In this document: piece by piece, positions 17,143 through 25,676 of the stretch
Numbering within the stretch: the stretch's first letter is position 1
Layout: every line of letters starts with the position of its first letter
Notes under the pieces: generated by a model
The model's database searches: none
Told to the model about the DNA's origin: nothing
What the model saw: the letters and a program-made list of their open reading frames with translations, nothing else
Assembly: GCA_016716965.1 (NCBI GenBank)
Contig: JADJUP010000013.1
Coordinates: forward strand, 1 to 64,000
DNA from: Sulfuritalea sp.
GTDB lineage: Bacteria > Pseudomonadota > Gammaproteobacteria > Burkholderiales > Rhodocyclaceae
Direction of reading: 5' to 3'
Length of the DNA stretch: 64,000 nucleotides
Program-made: the position numbers and the translations under genes

Positions 17143-17166
17143 TCCCCTCCTTATAGTGAGAAAGTC

Positions 17167-17667
17167 ATGCTGAAGAAATACATCGTTGCCGGCGTCGCCA
17201 TCCTTTCACTTTCTGCGGGTGCGCTGGCAGAAGGAAAGATCGGCTTCGTCAATAGCCAGAAGATACTCAACGATGCGCCACAGGCCGCTCGCGCGAAAAA
17301 GAAGATCGAGAAGGATTTTGAGAAACGCGACCAGGACTTGCAGCGCATCGCCAAACAGTTGCAGGGGATGCAGGAGAACCTGGACAAAAACGCCGTGACC
17401 ATGGCCGAAAGCGAGCGTCGTACCAAGGAACGGGAGTTCGGTGACCTGAACCGCGATTTCCAGCGCAAGCAGAGGGAGTTTCGCGAGGACCTGAGCCAGC
17501 GCCAGAACGAGGAAATGGCGGCCATCTTCGAGCGCGTCAACAAGATCATCAAGCAGATCGCCGAGACCGAGAAATACGACATCATCTTCCAGGAGGCGGT
17601 CTACGCCAATCCGCGCATCGATATCACCGACAGGGTGATCAAGGCCCTGGGCGACGGCGGCAAGTAA
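17167..17667 (+). CDS. skp: periplasmic OmpH/Skp-family chaperone
   Basis: A 166-residue protein with a signal peptide (VAGVAILSLSAGALA) and a mature part beginning EGKIGFVNSQKIL, the OmpH/Skp start. The rest is a long charged coiled coil (about residues 45-125) that forms the tentacles of the trimer holding unfolded outer-membrane proteins. It sits 24 bases after bamA, consistent with delivery of clients to the Bam complex. Confidence 0.93.
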   Translation: MLKKYIVAGVAILSLSAGALAEGKIGFVNSQKILNDAPQAARAKKKIEKDFEKRDQDLQRIAKQLQGMQENLDKNAVTMAESERRTKEREFGDLNRDFQRKQREFREDLSQRQNEEMAAIFERVNKIIKQIAETEKYDIIFQEAVYANPRIDITDRVIKALGDGGK

Positions 17668-17676
17668 GCCCCGACC

Positions 17677-18702
17677 GTGGCGCTGCGGCTCGACGAGATC
17701 GTCGCGCGGTTTGGCGGTGAAATAGTCGGCGCTGGCGACACGGCGGTTTCCCGCATCAACACCTTGCAGCACGCGGGTCCCGGCGATCTCGCGTTCCTCG
17801 CCAATCCGAAATACCGCCACCAGCTGGCGACCACCCGTGCGGCTGCCGTAATCATGGCGCCGCCGGCCACGCCCGGTCCCGCCGCCGCGATCCTCACGGC
17901 GCAGCCCTACCTTTACTATGCCCGCGTCGCGCAGTGGCTCAATCCGGTGGCGTTGCCGGCACCTGGGGTTCATCCCAGTGCAGTGGTGGAGGGCGATGTT
18001 GCCGTTACTGCTTCGGTGGGTGCGAACGCATGGGTCGGGCGCGGCGCCCGGGTCGGTGACCACGTGGTGATAGGGGCCAACTGCAGCATCGGCGAGGACG
18101 TCGAAATCGGCGATGGCAGCCGCCTTTCCGCGAACGTTTCCATCTACGCCAGATGCCGCATCGGCGCCCGTTGCCTGGTCCATTCCGGCGCGGTGATCGG
18201 CGCAGACGGCTTCGGTTTCGCGCGCGACGGCGATGGCACCTGGATCAAGGTGCCGCAGGTGGGCCGCGTCATCATCGGCAACGATGTCGAGATCGGTGCC
18301 GGAACCACCATCGATCGCGGCGCGCTGGGCGACACGGTGATCGGTGATGGCGTCAAGCTCGACAACCAGATTCAAGTCGGACACAACGTGCGGATCGGCG
18401 CCCATACGGCGATGGCCGGCTGTGTCGGCATCGCCGGAAGCGCCGAAATCGGCGCGCGCTGCACGGTCGGCGGTGCAGCGGTGATCCTCGGCCATCTGAG
18501 CATCGCCGACGACGTCAATGTATCGGCGGGAACCCTGGTGGCGAAGTCGATTCCACATGCCGGAACCTACAGTGGCACGGTGCCCTTCCTGGAACACGGC
18601 GACTGGCTGCGAAATTTTTCGCGCCTGCGCCACCTCGATGCGATGGCCGATAAAATCCGGGCCCTTGAACAGCGGCTTGCCGCACTGGAGAAGAAATCAT
18701 GA
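17677..18702 (+). CDS. lpxD: UDP-3-O-(3-hydroxyacyl)glucosamine N-acyltransferase
   Basis: A 341-residue enzyme adding the second acyl chain in lipid A synthesis. It has the N-terminal uridine-binding domain (DEIVARFGGEIVGAGDT), a left-handed beta-helix of hexapeptide repeats from about residue 100, the catalytic-region HSGAVIGADGFGFA, and a C-terminal helical ACP-binding tail (IRALEQRLAALEKKS). The start is GTG 17677, nine bases after skp. Its TGA overlaps the fabZ ATG. Confidence 0.96.
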   Translation: MALRLDEIVARFGGEIVGAGDTAVSRINTLQHAGPGDLAFLANPKYRHQLATTRAAAVIMAPPATPGPAAAILTAQPYLYYARVAQWLNPVALPAPGVHPSAVVEGDVAVTASVGANAWVGRGARVGDHVVIGANCSIGEDVEIGDGSRLSANVSIYARCRIGARCLVHSGAVIGADGFGFARDGDGTWIKVPQVGRVIIGNDVEIGAGTTIDRGALGDTVIGDGVKLDNQIQVGHNVRIGAHTAMAGCVGIAGSAEIGARCTVGGAAVILGHLSIADDVNVSAGTLVAKSIPHAGTYSGTVPFLEHGDWLRNFSRLRHLDAMADKIRALEQRLAALEKKS

Positions 18703-19172
18703 GCGAAGCCACGGCAGATGCGGGTGACACCCGAATGGATATCCACCAGATCCTCGACTATCTGCCGCATCGCTATCCGATCCTCCTGGTCGACCGCGTG
18801 CTCGACGTGGTTCCCGGCGAGCGAATTCGCGCACTGAAGAACGTCAGCGTCAATGAACCCTATTTTCCCGGCCACTATCCGCACCACCCGGTGATGCCGG
18901 GCGTGCTGATCGTCGAGGCAATGGCGCAGACGGCGGCCATCCTTGCGTTCAAGACCATGGGCAGCAAGCCCGACGACAAGTCGGTCTACTACTTCGTCGG
19001 CATCGACAATGCCCGTTTCAAGAAGCCGGTGGGACCGGGTGACCAACTGGTGATTGATGTCACCCTGTCGGCCAGCAAGCGCGGCATCTGGAAATTTTCG
19101 GCGAAGGCGAGCGTCGATGGCCAGGTGGCGTCCGAAGCCGACCTGATCTGCGCCGTGCGCCCGACACCCTGA
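18699..19172 (+). CDS. fabZ: 3-hydroxyacyl-ACP dehydratase FabZ
   Basis: A hot-dog-fold dehydratase of fatty-acid elongation, 157 residues from ATG 18699, or 145 from the internal ATG 18735 (MDIHQILDYLPHRYP), which matches the usual N-terminus better. The longer form is given because of the ATGA overlap with lpxD. The catalytic His is in HYPHHPVMPG and the Glu in VLIVEAMAQ. Placement between lpxD and lpxA is the classic arrangement balancing hydroxyacyl-ACP between phospholipid and lipid A. Confidence 0.95.
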   Translation: MSEATADAGDTRMDIHQILDYLPHRYPILLVDRVLDVVPGERIRALKNVSVNEPYFPGHYPHHPVMPGVLIVEAMAQTAAILAFKTMGSKPDDKSVYYFVGIDNARFKKPVGPGDQLVIDVTLSASKRGIWKFSAKASVDGQVASEADLICAVRPTP

Positions 19173-19945
19173 TGAGCATCCATCCCACCGCCATCGTCCA
19201 TCCCTCGGCAAAGCTAGGCCGGGGAGTGGTGGTCGGGCCGTATTCGACGGTGGGCGAGAACGTCGAGATCGGCGACCATAGCGTGATCGGCCCCCACGTG
19301 GTCGTCACCGGGCACACTACGATCGGCAGTGACAACCGCATCTTCCAGTTCTGTTCGATCGGCGAACAGCCGCAGGACAAGAAATATGCCGGTGAGCCGA
19401 CCCGGCTGGAGATCGGCGATCGCAACACCATCCGCGAGTTCTGCACTTTCAACTGCGGCACGGCGCAGGACGCCGGGGTGACGCGACTGGGCAATGACAA
19501 CTGGATCATGGCCTACGTCCACCTGGCGCACGATTGCCAGGTCGGCGACAACACGATTTTCGCCAACAACGCGCAGCTTGCCGGGCACGTCCAGGTTGGT
19601 GACTGGGCGATCCTCGGAGGGTTTACCGTGGTGCACCAGTTCGTCCGCATCGGCGCGCACAGCATTACCGCGATGGGCACCATCCTGCTGCAGGACCTGC
19701 CGCCCTTCGTCATGGCCGCCGGCAATCCCGCCGAACCGCGCAGCATCAATGCCGAGGGCTTGAAGCGGCGCGGCTTTTCGGTGGCCGCGATCGCGGCGAT
19801 CAAGCGCGCCTACAAGACCCTCTACAAGGCCGGCATGAAGCTCGATGATGCGCGTGCCGCGCTCGAAGCCGAGTCGTTGACGGTGCCTGAGCTATCGGTG
19901 CTCGCGGGCTTCCTGGTTGCGTCCGGGCGCGGGATCGTTCGCTGA
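19172..19945 (+). CDS. lpxA: UDP-N-acetylglucosamine acyltransferase
   Basis: A 257-residue trimeric acyltransferase catalysing the first lipid A step. It begins SIHPTAIVHPSAKLG, and hexapeptide repeats fill the first 190 residues. The catalytic His lies in YVHLAHDCQVGDNTIFAN, followed by the helical C-terminal domain. Its ATG shares a base with the fabZ stop (TGATG). Product goes through LpxC (not here) to LpxD. Confidence 0.97.
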   Translation: MSIHPTAIVHPSAKLGRGVVVGPYSTVGENVEIGDHSVIGPHVVVTGHTTIGSDNRIFQFCSIGEQPQDKKYAGEPTRLEIGDRNTIREFCTFNCGTAQDAGVTRLGNDNWIMAYVHLAHDCQVGDNTIFANNAQLAGHVQVGDWAILGGFTVVHQFVRIGAHSITAMGTILLQDLPPFVMAAGNPAEPRSINAEGLKRRGFSVAAIAAIKRAYKTLYKAGMKLDDARAALEAESLTVPELSVLAGFLVASGRGIVR

Positions 19946-19949
19946 TTCC

Positions 19950-21101
19950 ATGAGACAGGCTCCAAGGATCGCCATGGTGGCTGGCGAGGCTTCCAGCGAC
20001 CAGCTAGCTGCGCACCTGATCACGGCCCTCAAGCAACACCTGCCCGACGCCGAGTTCTACGGCATCGGCGGGCCGAAAATGCAGCGCGAGGGGTTCGAAT
20101 CCCTGTGGCCGGCCGAGATGCTGGCGGTGCGGGGATATGCCGAAGTGCTGCGGCACTATCGCGCGATTACCCGCATGCGGCGCCAGTTGCTGCGCCGGTT
20201 GCTGCAGGACAAGCCGGATGCCTTCATCGGTGTCGATGGCTCGGATTTCAATCTCTGGCTGGAGCGGCGTCTGAAGCGGCACGGGATTCCCACGATCCAT
20301 TTCGTCAGCCCGTCGATCTGGGCCTGGCGGCGCAATCGAATGGCGAAGATCGTCCAGTCGGTGAGTCACATTCTTGCGCTCTATCCATTCGAGCCCGAGC
20401 TTTACCGTGACACGCCGGTGAAGTGCAGTTATGTCGGCCACCCGCTGGCTGACGTGATTCCCCTGGATATCGATCAGCGCGCGGTGCGCGAACGGCTGGG
20501 CATTGCGGCGGGACGTCCGGTGGTCGCTCTGCTGCCTGGCAGCCGCCAGTCCGAATTGCACTACATGGCGGAAACTTTCATCGAAACCGCAAAGCTCCTG
20601 CTCGAACGCCAGCCGCAACTGCAGTTCCTGGTGCCGCTGGTTTCGCGCGAGACCCGGCTTCAGTTCGAAACAGCCTTGTGGAAGTTGAAGGCCGACGAAC
20701 TACCCTTTACCCTGATGTTCGGCCATGCCGCCGAAGCCATCGCCGCCAGCGATGCGGCGCTGGTCGCCAGCGGCACCGCGACGCTGGAGACGGCACTGGT
20801 GGGGCGGCCGATGGTGATCGCCTACAAGATGTCGCCATGGTCGTGGCGTCTGATGCGCGGCATGCGTTACCTGCCGTGGGTAGGCCTGCCCAACATACTT
20901 GCCGGCCGGTATGTCGTGCCGGAATTCTTGCAGGACGATGCGACGCCGGAAAACCTGTCGCAGGCGCTGGGCAACCTGCTGGTTGACCGTCAGGTCGGCG
21001 CTGCGATATCCCGCGTTTTCGACGGCATCCATCGCCTTCTGCGCCAGGACACTGCGCAGAAGGCCGCTGCGGCGGTGCTGCCCTACCTGCAGCAGGCATG
21101 A
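19950..21101 (+). CDS. lpxB: lipid-A-disaccharide synthase
   Basis: A 383-residue GT19 glycosyltransferase joining lipid X and UDP-diacylglucosamine. It shows AMVAGEASSDQLAA at the N-terminus, YVGHPLAD, LLPGSRQSEL and the C-terminal nucleotide-binding ASGTATLETAL. ATG 19950 follows lpxA by four bases; an upstream in-frame start at 19917 would overlap lpxA and is not needed. The stop overlaps rnhB. Confidence 0.96.
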   Translation: MRQAPRIAMVAGEASSDQLAAHLITALKQHLPDAEFYGIGGPKMQREGFESLWPAEMLAVRGYAEVLRHYRAITRMRRQLLRRLLQDKPDAFIGVDGSDFNLWLERRLKRHGIPTIHFVSPSIWAWRRNRMAKIVQSVSHILALYPFEPELYRDTPVKCSYVGHPLADVIPLDIDQRAVRERLGIAAGRPVVALLPGSRQSELHYMAETFIETAKLLLERQPQLQFLVPLVSRETRLQFETALWKLKADELPFTLMFGHAAEAIAASDAALVASGTATLETALVGRPMVIAYKMSPWSWRLMRGMRYLPWVGLPNILAGRYVVPEFLQDDATPENLSQALGNLLVDRQVGAAISRVFDGIHRLLRQDTAQKAAAAVLPYLQQA

Positions 21102-21673
21102 GCCATTTGATCTGCGGCGTCGACGAGGCGGGGCGCGGTCCGCTCGCCGGGCCGGTATATGCCGCCGCCGTGATACTCGATCCGCGGCGGCCCATTCACG
21201 GCCTGGCCGACTCGAAGAAGCTGTCCGAACGCAAGCGGGAAAGCCTGGCCGTCGAGATCCGTGACCGGGCGCTGGCCTATGGCATTGCCTGGGCTTCGGT
21301 GGAGGAGATCGACAGCATCAACATCCTGCAGGCCACCCTGCTCGCGATGCGGCGTGCGGTGGAGGCCCTCGGCGTATTGCCGACGGAAGTCCTTATCGAC
21401 GGCAATCGCTGTCCCCAACTGGCGTTGCCGTCGCGGGCCGTCATCGGCGGCGATGCCAGCGAGCCGGCAATTTCGGCGGCGTCGATCCTGGCCAAGACGG
21501 CGCGCGATGCAGAGATGCTTCGCATCCACGCGGCATTTCCTGAATACGGGCTCGATCGCCACAAGGGTTATGACACGGCGATCCATCGCGCGGCGCTGAA
21601 CCTCCACGGTCCGGCGCCGTTCCATCGCCGCAGCTTCGCGCCGGTCAGGGCTCTGTTGCGGGAGGCGGAATGA
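21098..21673 (+). CDS. rnhB: ribonuclease HII
   Basis: A 191-residue enzyme cutting RNA-DNA hybrids and single embedded ribonucleotides. The catalytic DEAGRGPLAGPV motif is at residues 8-19, with further acidic ligands in VLIDGN and the SAASILAKTARDAEM region; the GFD/KGY element appears as DRHKGYDTA. It overlaps lpxB and the following methyltransferase by four bases each, so it is translationally coupled, as in E. coli where rnhB follows lpxB. Confidence 0.96.
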   Translation: MSHLICGVDEAGRGPLAGPVYAAAVILDPRRPIHGLADSKKLSERKRESLAVEIRDRALAYGIAWASVEEIDSINILQATLLAMRRAVEALGVLPTEVLIDGNRCPQLALPSRAVIGGDASEPAISAASILAKTARDAEMLRIHAAFPEYGLDRHKGYDTAIHRAALNLHGPAPFHRRSFAPVRALLREAE

Positions 21674-22458
21674 GCGAGCCGAAGCGGATCGCGTCGCGCG
21701 ACAACGCGACGTTCAAGGCACTGCGCGCCGTGGCCGCGGATCCGCGTCGCCACGGACGCACGCTGGTCGATGGAGTCCATCTGGTGACGACCTGCCTTGC
21801 GCGCGGCGTGCACATCGCGCAGTTGCTGGCCAGTGAAAGCGGGTTGCGACATCCCGAGATCGCCAGCCTGCTACAGAATGCACCCGGCATCGAGTGCCTG
21901 ATACTGCGCGACGGTTTGTTCCGCGACATCTCCGGTGTTCTCACGCCGACGGGAATCGCCGCCGTGATCGACATTCCTCCGGATCCCGACGGCGAAATCT
22001 CTGGCGACGCGCTACTGCTCGATGCGGTGCAGGATGCCGGCAATGTCGGTGCCATCTTCCGCACTGCCGCCGCCGCCGGTGTGCGCAATGTTTTCCTGGG
22101 GCCCGGTTGTGCCGGTGCCTGGACTCCGCGCGTGCTGCGCGCCGCGCAGGGCGCGCATTTCTCGCTGGCAATACGGGAGCAGGCTGATCTGGCGGGCACG
22201 CTGGCGGTCGGGCGGGCAACAGCGGTCGCCACTGTGGCGCATGGCGGTACGAACCTGTACGACGCGGACCTTGCCGGCCCGATCTATTGGCTGGTGGGGA
22301 ACGAGGGCTGCGGTCTCTCGGCGTCGCTGGTACAGGCGGCGAACCTGCGAGTCACGATTCCGTTGGCCGATGGAGCGGAGTCGCTCAATGTCGCCGCGGC
22401 GGCAGCCATATGCCTGTTCGAAGCCCGTCGCCAGCGGGCGGGAATCGCGACGACGTAG
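21670..22458 (+). CDS. TrmH/SpoU-family RNA 2'-O-methyltransferase
   Basis: A 262-residue SPOUT methyltransferase. An N-terminal substrate-binding domain begins EPKRIASRDNATFKALRAV. The catalytic knot shows motif 1 QDAGNVGAIFRTAAAAG, motif 2 WLVGNEGCGLS and motif 3 IPLADGAESLNVAAAAAI. These place it in the TrmH/SpoU branch that methylates rRNA or tRNA ribose, with SAM as donor. The exact target (an RlmB-like site or another) cannot be told. It is the last gene of the cluster and faces HU across a hairpin. Confidence 0.88.
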   Translation: MSEPKRIASRDNATFKALRAVAADPRRHGRTLVDGVHLVTTCLARGVHIAQLLASESGLRHPEIASLLQNAPGIECLILRDGLFRDISGVLTPTGIAAVIDIPPDPDGEISGDALLLDAVQDAGNVGAIFRTAAAAGVRNVFLGPGCAGAWTPRVLRAAQGAHFSLAIREQADLAGTLAVGRATAVATVAHGGTNLYDADLAGPIYWLVGNEGCGLSASLVQAANLRVTIPLADGAESLNVAAAAAICLFEARRQRAGIATT

Positions 22459-22508
22459 TCAAGCTCATGCAGGCGGGGCGGCCTATGTTCTGCCCGCATG
22501 AAAGCAAT

Positions 22509-22532
22509 CAGGCCCGCTCGCGGCGGGCCTGA
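22509..22532. terminator. hairpin between convergent RNA methyltransferase and HU genes
   Basis: TCAGGCCCGC (22509-22518) and GCGGGCCTGA (22523-22532) form a perfect 10-bp stem with a 4-base loop. On the minus strand it is followed by TTGCTTTC, a weak T-rich tail, so it may end the HU transcript and, less certainly, the rightward cluster. Confidence 0.55.
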
Positions 22533-22555
22533 CAGGGAAACGGAAGATCCGATGC

Positions 22556-22852
22556 TTACTTCTTCTTGGCGGCTTTCTTGCCAGCCACTGCGGCCTTGAA
22601 ACCGGCACCGGCGGTGAAGCGCGGCACGGTGGTCGCGGCGATCTTGAGTTCCTTGCCGGTCTGCGGATTGCGGCCTACGCGAGCGGCGCGCTTGGACGAC
22701 TTGAAGCTGCCGAATCCAACCAGGGTAACGGTGTCACCCTTGGAGACAGCCTTGACGATCGCGCCCATTGCCGCAGAGAGAGCCTTCTCTGCCGCAGCCT
22801 TGCTGATATCGGCTTCTTTGGCGGTGATTTCAATCAGTTCGGATTTGTTCAT
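22556..22852 (-). CDS. hupB: HU-family nucleoid DNA-binding protein
   Basis: A 98-residue HU protein, MNKSELIEITAKEADISKAAAEKAL, with the DNA-binding arm around GFGSFKSSKRAARVGRNPQTG and a Lys/Ala-rich C-terminus (AVAGKKAAKKK) that is slightly longer than E. coli HU. It bends DNA and organises the nucleoid. IHF subunits differ in the arm sequence, so HU is preferred. It stands alone, with 99 bases to the next possible minus-strand gene. Confidence 0.93.
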   Translation of the reverse strand: MNKSELIEITAKEADISKAAAEKALSAAMGAIVKAVSKGDTVTLVGFGSFKSSKRAARVGRNPQTGKELKIAATTVPRFTAGAGFKAAVAGKKAAKKK

Positions 22853-22951
22853 GTAGGACCTCGTAGAAGTGGATGGTGGTAGTGGCGGGTTGAATGCTCG
22901 CTAGCGAGCAGCGGGTTGAATTCTAGGCGAATGCTAACGCAATGTGACTAA

Positions 22952-23173
22952 CTATTCTTTACCTGGATCAAGCTTTTTCAAGATTGTAGCAATATCTGGA
23001 CAGGCTTGCCCCGCGCCGTGCAGGAGGCCTTCGCTGGATTCAAGAATGGAAATTATGCCGCCAATTACGTGCCGGTGGAACAATGTGGTGCCGTTCAATA
23101 GCGATAAAATGTTTTTCTGCGCGTTGGCGTCCGGCCGCAGGATTCCAGACGTGCCTGCGATGCCGTCATGCAA
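22952..23173 (-). CDS. small open frame of uncertain status
   Basis: A 73-residue frame in the 356-base gap between hupB and the nfeD-like gene. The part reading LFHRHVIGGIISILESSEG and then ACPDIATILKKL faintly resembles the His/Cys helix of CsoR/RcnR-type metal-sensing repressors (HVxGIIxMIE...CxDIxxQL), but has a 7-residue insertion and lacks the usual C-terminus. Only a weak AGG precedes the ATG. It may be a degenerate gene or chance. Nothing else is seen in this gap except lower GC near 22930-22990. Confidence 0.25.
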   Translation of the reverse strand: MHDGIAGTSGILRPDANAQKNILSLLNGTTLFHRHVIGGIISILESSEGLLHGAGQACPDIATILKKLDPGKE

Positions 23174-23208
23174 ATGCCTGATGTTTACCCTGGAAGGATA
23201 CGACTCGA

Positions 23209-23661
23209 ATGGATCTGGCCTGGTGGCACTGGATGGTTCTCGGACTCGCGCTTGGATTGCTGGAACTTGCCGTGCCCAGTTTTTTCATCATCTGGTTCGG
23301 CCTCGGTGCGTTGCTGGTGGGCGTTGCGATGCTGGTGGCACCAGGCATTGCGTTCAGCGGGCAGATCATGCTGTGGACCGCCGCCTCGGTCGCGATGACC
23401 GTGCTCTGGTTCAAGGTCTTTCGCGGTGAAGGCGGCAAGACCCGGTCGGGCCAGGCCGATGAAGCATTGGGAGAAATCGGAGTTCTGGTGCGTGCGGTCG
23501 AACCGCTCGGGGTGGCTTCGGCACGCGGCGAAGTGCGCTTCCAGAAGCCGGTCATGGGATCCGATGTCTGGCCCTGCCTGGCCGACGAGGCGATCGCCGC
23601 CGGCGAACGGGTCAGGGTGCTGGCCGTAGACGGCCAGATTCTTAAAGTCGGCAAATACTGA
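23209..23661 (+). CDS. NfeD-like membrane protein
   Basis: A 150-residue protein with two or three N-terminal hydrophobic segments (WWHWMVLGLALGLLELAVPSFF; LLVGVAMLVAPGIA; IMLWTAASVAMTVLWF) and a C-terminal OB-fold-like soluble domain with GEIGVLVRAV and GERVRVLAVDG. This is the short, protease-less NfeD form that is almost always paired with an SPFH/stomatin protein, as here with the next gene 11 bases on. It probably assists membrane quality control or microdomain assembly. Confidence 0.88.
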   Translation: MDLAWWHWMVLGLALGLLELAVPSFFIIWFGLGALLVGVAMLVAPGIAFSGQIMLWTAASVAMTVLWFKVFRGEGGKTRSGQADEALGEIGVLVRAVEPLGVASARGEVRFQKPVMGSDVWPCLADEAIAAGERVRVLAVDGQILKVGKY

Positions 23662-23672
23662 AGGGGTTGGTC

Positions 23673-24533
23673 ATGGGCGAGTTTGCAATCTTTGTCGTTG
23701 CCGTTTTTGTCTTTGTCGCGGTCACCATCGCCAAGGGCGTGCGCATCGTGCCGCAGGGCGAGGAATGGATCGTCGAGCGCCTTGGCAAATTCCACGCCAC
23801 GCTGCGCCCCGGCCTCAACATCATCATTCCCTACCTCGACCAGGTGCGCTACAAGCTGACCACCAAGGACATCATCCTCGACGTCCAGGAGCAGGAGGTC
23901 ATCACCAAGGACAACGCGGTGATCCTGACCAACGCCATCGCCTTCATCAAGGTCACCGATCCGATCAAGGCGGTCTACGGCGTAACGGATTTCTCCGAGG
24001 CGATCCGCAACATGATCATGACCACGCTGCGCTCGATCATCGGCGACATGACGCTCGACGAGGCCTTGTCCAATCGCGACAAGATCAAGGCGCGCCTGCG
24101 CGAGGGAGTCGCCGACGAGGCAATCGACTGGGGCCTGACGGTGAAATCGGTCGAGATCCAGGACATTAATCCGTCGGAATCGATGCAGAAGGCGATGGAG
24201 GCGCAGGCGTCCGCCGAGCGTGAGCGCAAGGCGATGGTCACCAAGGCCGAAGGCAACAAGCAGGCCACCATCCTCAATGCCGAGGCGCAGCTACAGGCCG
24301 CGCGCCTGCAAGCCGAAGCGCAAGTCACGCTGGCTGATGCCTCGGCCGAAGCGATCAGACGCGTGGCGGCGGCCATCGGCACGGAGGATGCCCCGATGCG
24401 CTACATGCTGGGCGAGAAATACATCCACGCGATCGGCAACCTGGCCAAGTCGGACAATGCCAAGACTGTGCTGATTCCGGCCGACATCCAGGATACCCTG
24501 CGCGGCATCCTCGGCAGCCGCAAGCAGGCCTGA
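23673..24533 (+). CDS. SPFH/stomatin-like membrane protein (QmcA type)
   Basis: A 286-residue protein with one N-terminal membrane segment (FAIFVVAVFVFVAVTIA), an SPFH domain (residues about 25-185: VPQGEEWIVERLGKF, LDVQEQEVITKDNAVI) and a coiled coil rich in Ala/Glu/Gln (about 185-240). ATG 23673 is preceded by AAGGGG with 6-base spacing. Together with NfeD it likely forms a membrane ring or scaffold that regulates proteases or protects membrane proteins. Confidence 0.92.
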   Translation: MGEFAIFVVAVFVFVAVTIAKGVRIVPQGEEWIVERLGKFHATLRPGLNIIIPYLDQVRYKLTTKDIILDVQEQEVITKDNAVILTNAIAFIKVTDPIKAVYGVTDFSEAIRNMIMTTLRSIIGDMTLDEALSNRDKIKARLREGVADEAIDWGLTVKSVEIQDINPSESMQKAMEAQASAERERKAMVTKAEGNKQATILNAEAQLQAARLQAEAQVTLADASAEAIRRVAAAIGTEDAPMRYMLGEKYIHAIGNLAKSDNAKTVLIPADIQDTLRGILGSRKQA

Positions 24534-24546
24534 CAGCCTCCAAGCC

Positions 24547-25236
24547 GTGCGGCTGATTGGCATCGAAACCGCGACGCGACACCTGTCGGTCGCGCTCTGG
24601 CAGGACGGCGAGGTCATCGAACGCAGTGAGGACCTCGCCAATGGCGGTTCCGAACGCCTGTTGCCCTGGGTCCATGAACTTCTTGCCGAGGGGCAACTGG
24701 ATCTTGCCCAGATCGACGGCATTGCCTTCGGTGCCGGCCCCGGAAGCTTTACTGGCCTTAGGCTGGCCTGCGGCGTGGCCCAAGGCCTGGCCTGGGGGCT
24801 CGACCTGCCGGTGCTGCCGGTATCGACGCTGGAGGCGCTGGCGCTGGCCAGCGCCAAGTGTGAAGTCTGGGCCTGCCTCGATGCGCGCATGAACGAGGTG
24901 TACAGCGCGGCGTATCGCGTCGAAGGCGGCATTCCCCAGGAAGTGATGGCGCCTGCCTGCCTGCCGCCCGCCGTGGCGGCAGCGCCGACTTTTCTCGATG
25001 GGTGGGGCGTGGGCGACGGTTTCGCAACCCACGGCGAACTGTTGCGTAGCAGGAAGCCCGATCTCACGGGGACGCTCGCCGGCGCCTTTCCCACTGCTGC
25101 TGCCGTATTGCGCCTGGCGCGGATTGCGTTTGACGCCGGCAGGGCGGTCTCCGCCGCGCAGGCGCAACCCATCTACGTACGGGACAAGGTGGCGCTGACC
25201 ACGGCGGAACGCCTCGCGCGCGGCGGGTTGCGCTGA
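24547..25236 (+). CDS. tsaB: tRNA t6A synthesis protein TsaB
   Basis: A 229-residue partner of TsaD in making N6-threonylcarbamoyl-adenosine at tRNA position 37. It begins RLIGIETATRHLSVALW (ASKHA phosphate loop) and contains the signature GAGPGSFTGLRLACGVAQGLA. The start is GTG 24547. Its TGA overlaps the ATG of rimI, a pairing found across proteobacteria. The catalytic TsaD and TsaE are not in the window. Confidence 0.95.
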   Translation: MRLIGIETATRHLSVALWQDGEVIERSEDLANGGSERLLPWVHELLAEGQLDLAQIDGIAFGAGPGSFTGLRLACGVAQGLAWGLDLPVLPVSTLEALALASAKCEVWACLDARMNEVYSAAYRVEGGIPQEVMAPACLPPAVAAAPTFLDGWGVGDGFATHGELLRSRKPDLTGTLAGAFPTAAAVLRLARIAFDAGRAVSAAQAQPIYVRDKVALTTAERLARGGLR

Positions 25237-25676
25237 TGATTTGCTATGAACCGATGACGGCGGCCGATCTTGACGCAGTGGCGGAGATCGAACAGCGCGT
25301 TTATCCGTTCCCGTGGAGCCGTGGCAATTTTGCCGATTCCCTCGCGGCCGGGCATGACGCCTGGCTGGTGCAGGAACATGGACGCATGACGGCCTATGCC
25401 GTGACCATGCGAGTGCTCGACGAGGTCCACCTCTTGAACCTTACGGTTCCACCCGAGCTTCAGCGTTGCGGTCGAGGTACCGCGTTGCTGGCCCATCTGC
25501 TCCAGTTGGCGAGGAATGCCACGGTGCGACGCATGCTGCTCGAAGTTCGGCCGGGAAATGTTTCCGGACAAGCCCTTTACCGTGGACATGGCTTTGTCGA
25601 AATCGGACGCCGGCGCGACTACTACCCTGCGCCCGGCGGGCGCGAGGATGCCATCGTGATGGCCTGCGAACTGTGA
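25236..25676 (+). CDS. rimI: ribosomal protein S18-alanine N-acetyltransferase RimI
   Basis: A 146-residue GNAT acetyltransferase. Hallmarks are the N-terminal MTAADLDAVAEIEQRVYPFPWSRGNF, the acetyl-CoA loop QRCGRGTALLAHLL and the motif EVRPGNVSGQALYRGHGFVEIGRRRDYY. It acetylates the N-terminal alanine of S18. It is coupled to tsaB by a one-base overlap (TGATG) and to the uracil-DNA glycosylase gene by four bases. Confidence 0.93.
   Translation: MICYEPMTAADLDAVAEIEQRVYPFPWSRGNFADSLAAGHDAWLVQEHGRMTAYAVTMRVLDEVHLLNLTVPPELQRCGRGTALLAHLLQLARNATVRRMLLEVRPGNVSGQALYRGHGFVEIGRRRDYYPAPGGREDAIVMACEL

Noticed and set aside
17724..17744. Copy of the 21-bp repeat in lpxD
   Set aside because: It encodes the conserved LpxD segment IVGAGDTAV, so the match is explained by codon use for Gly-Ala-Gly-Asp-Thr; a similar stretch in alr at 30118-30138 has the same explanation.
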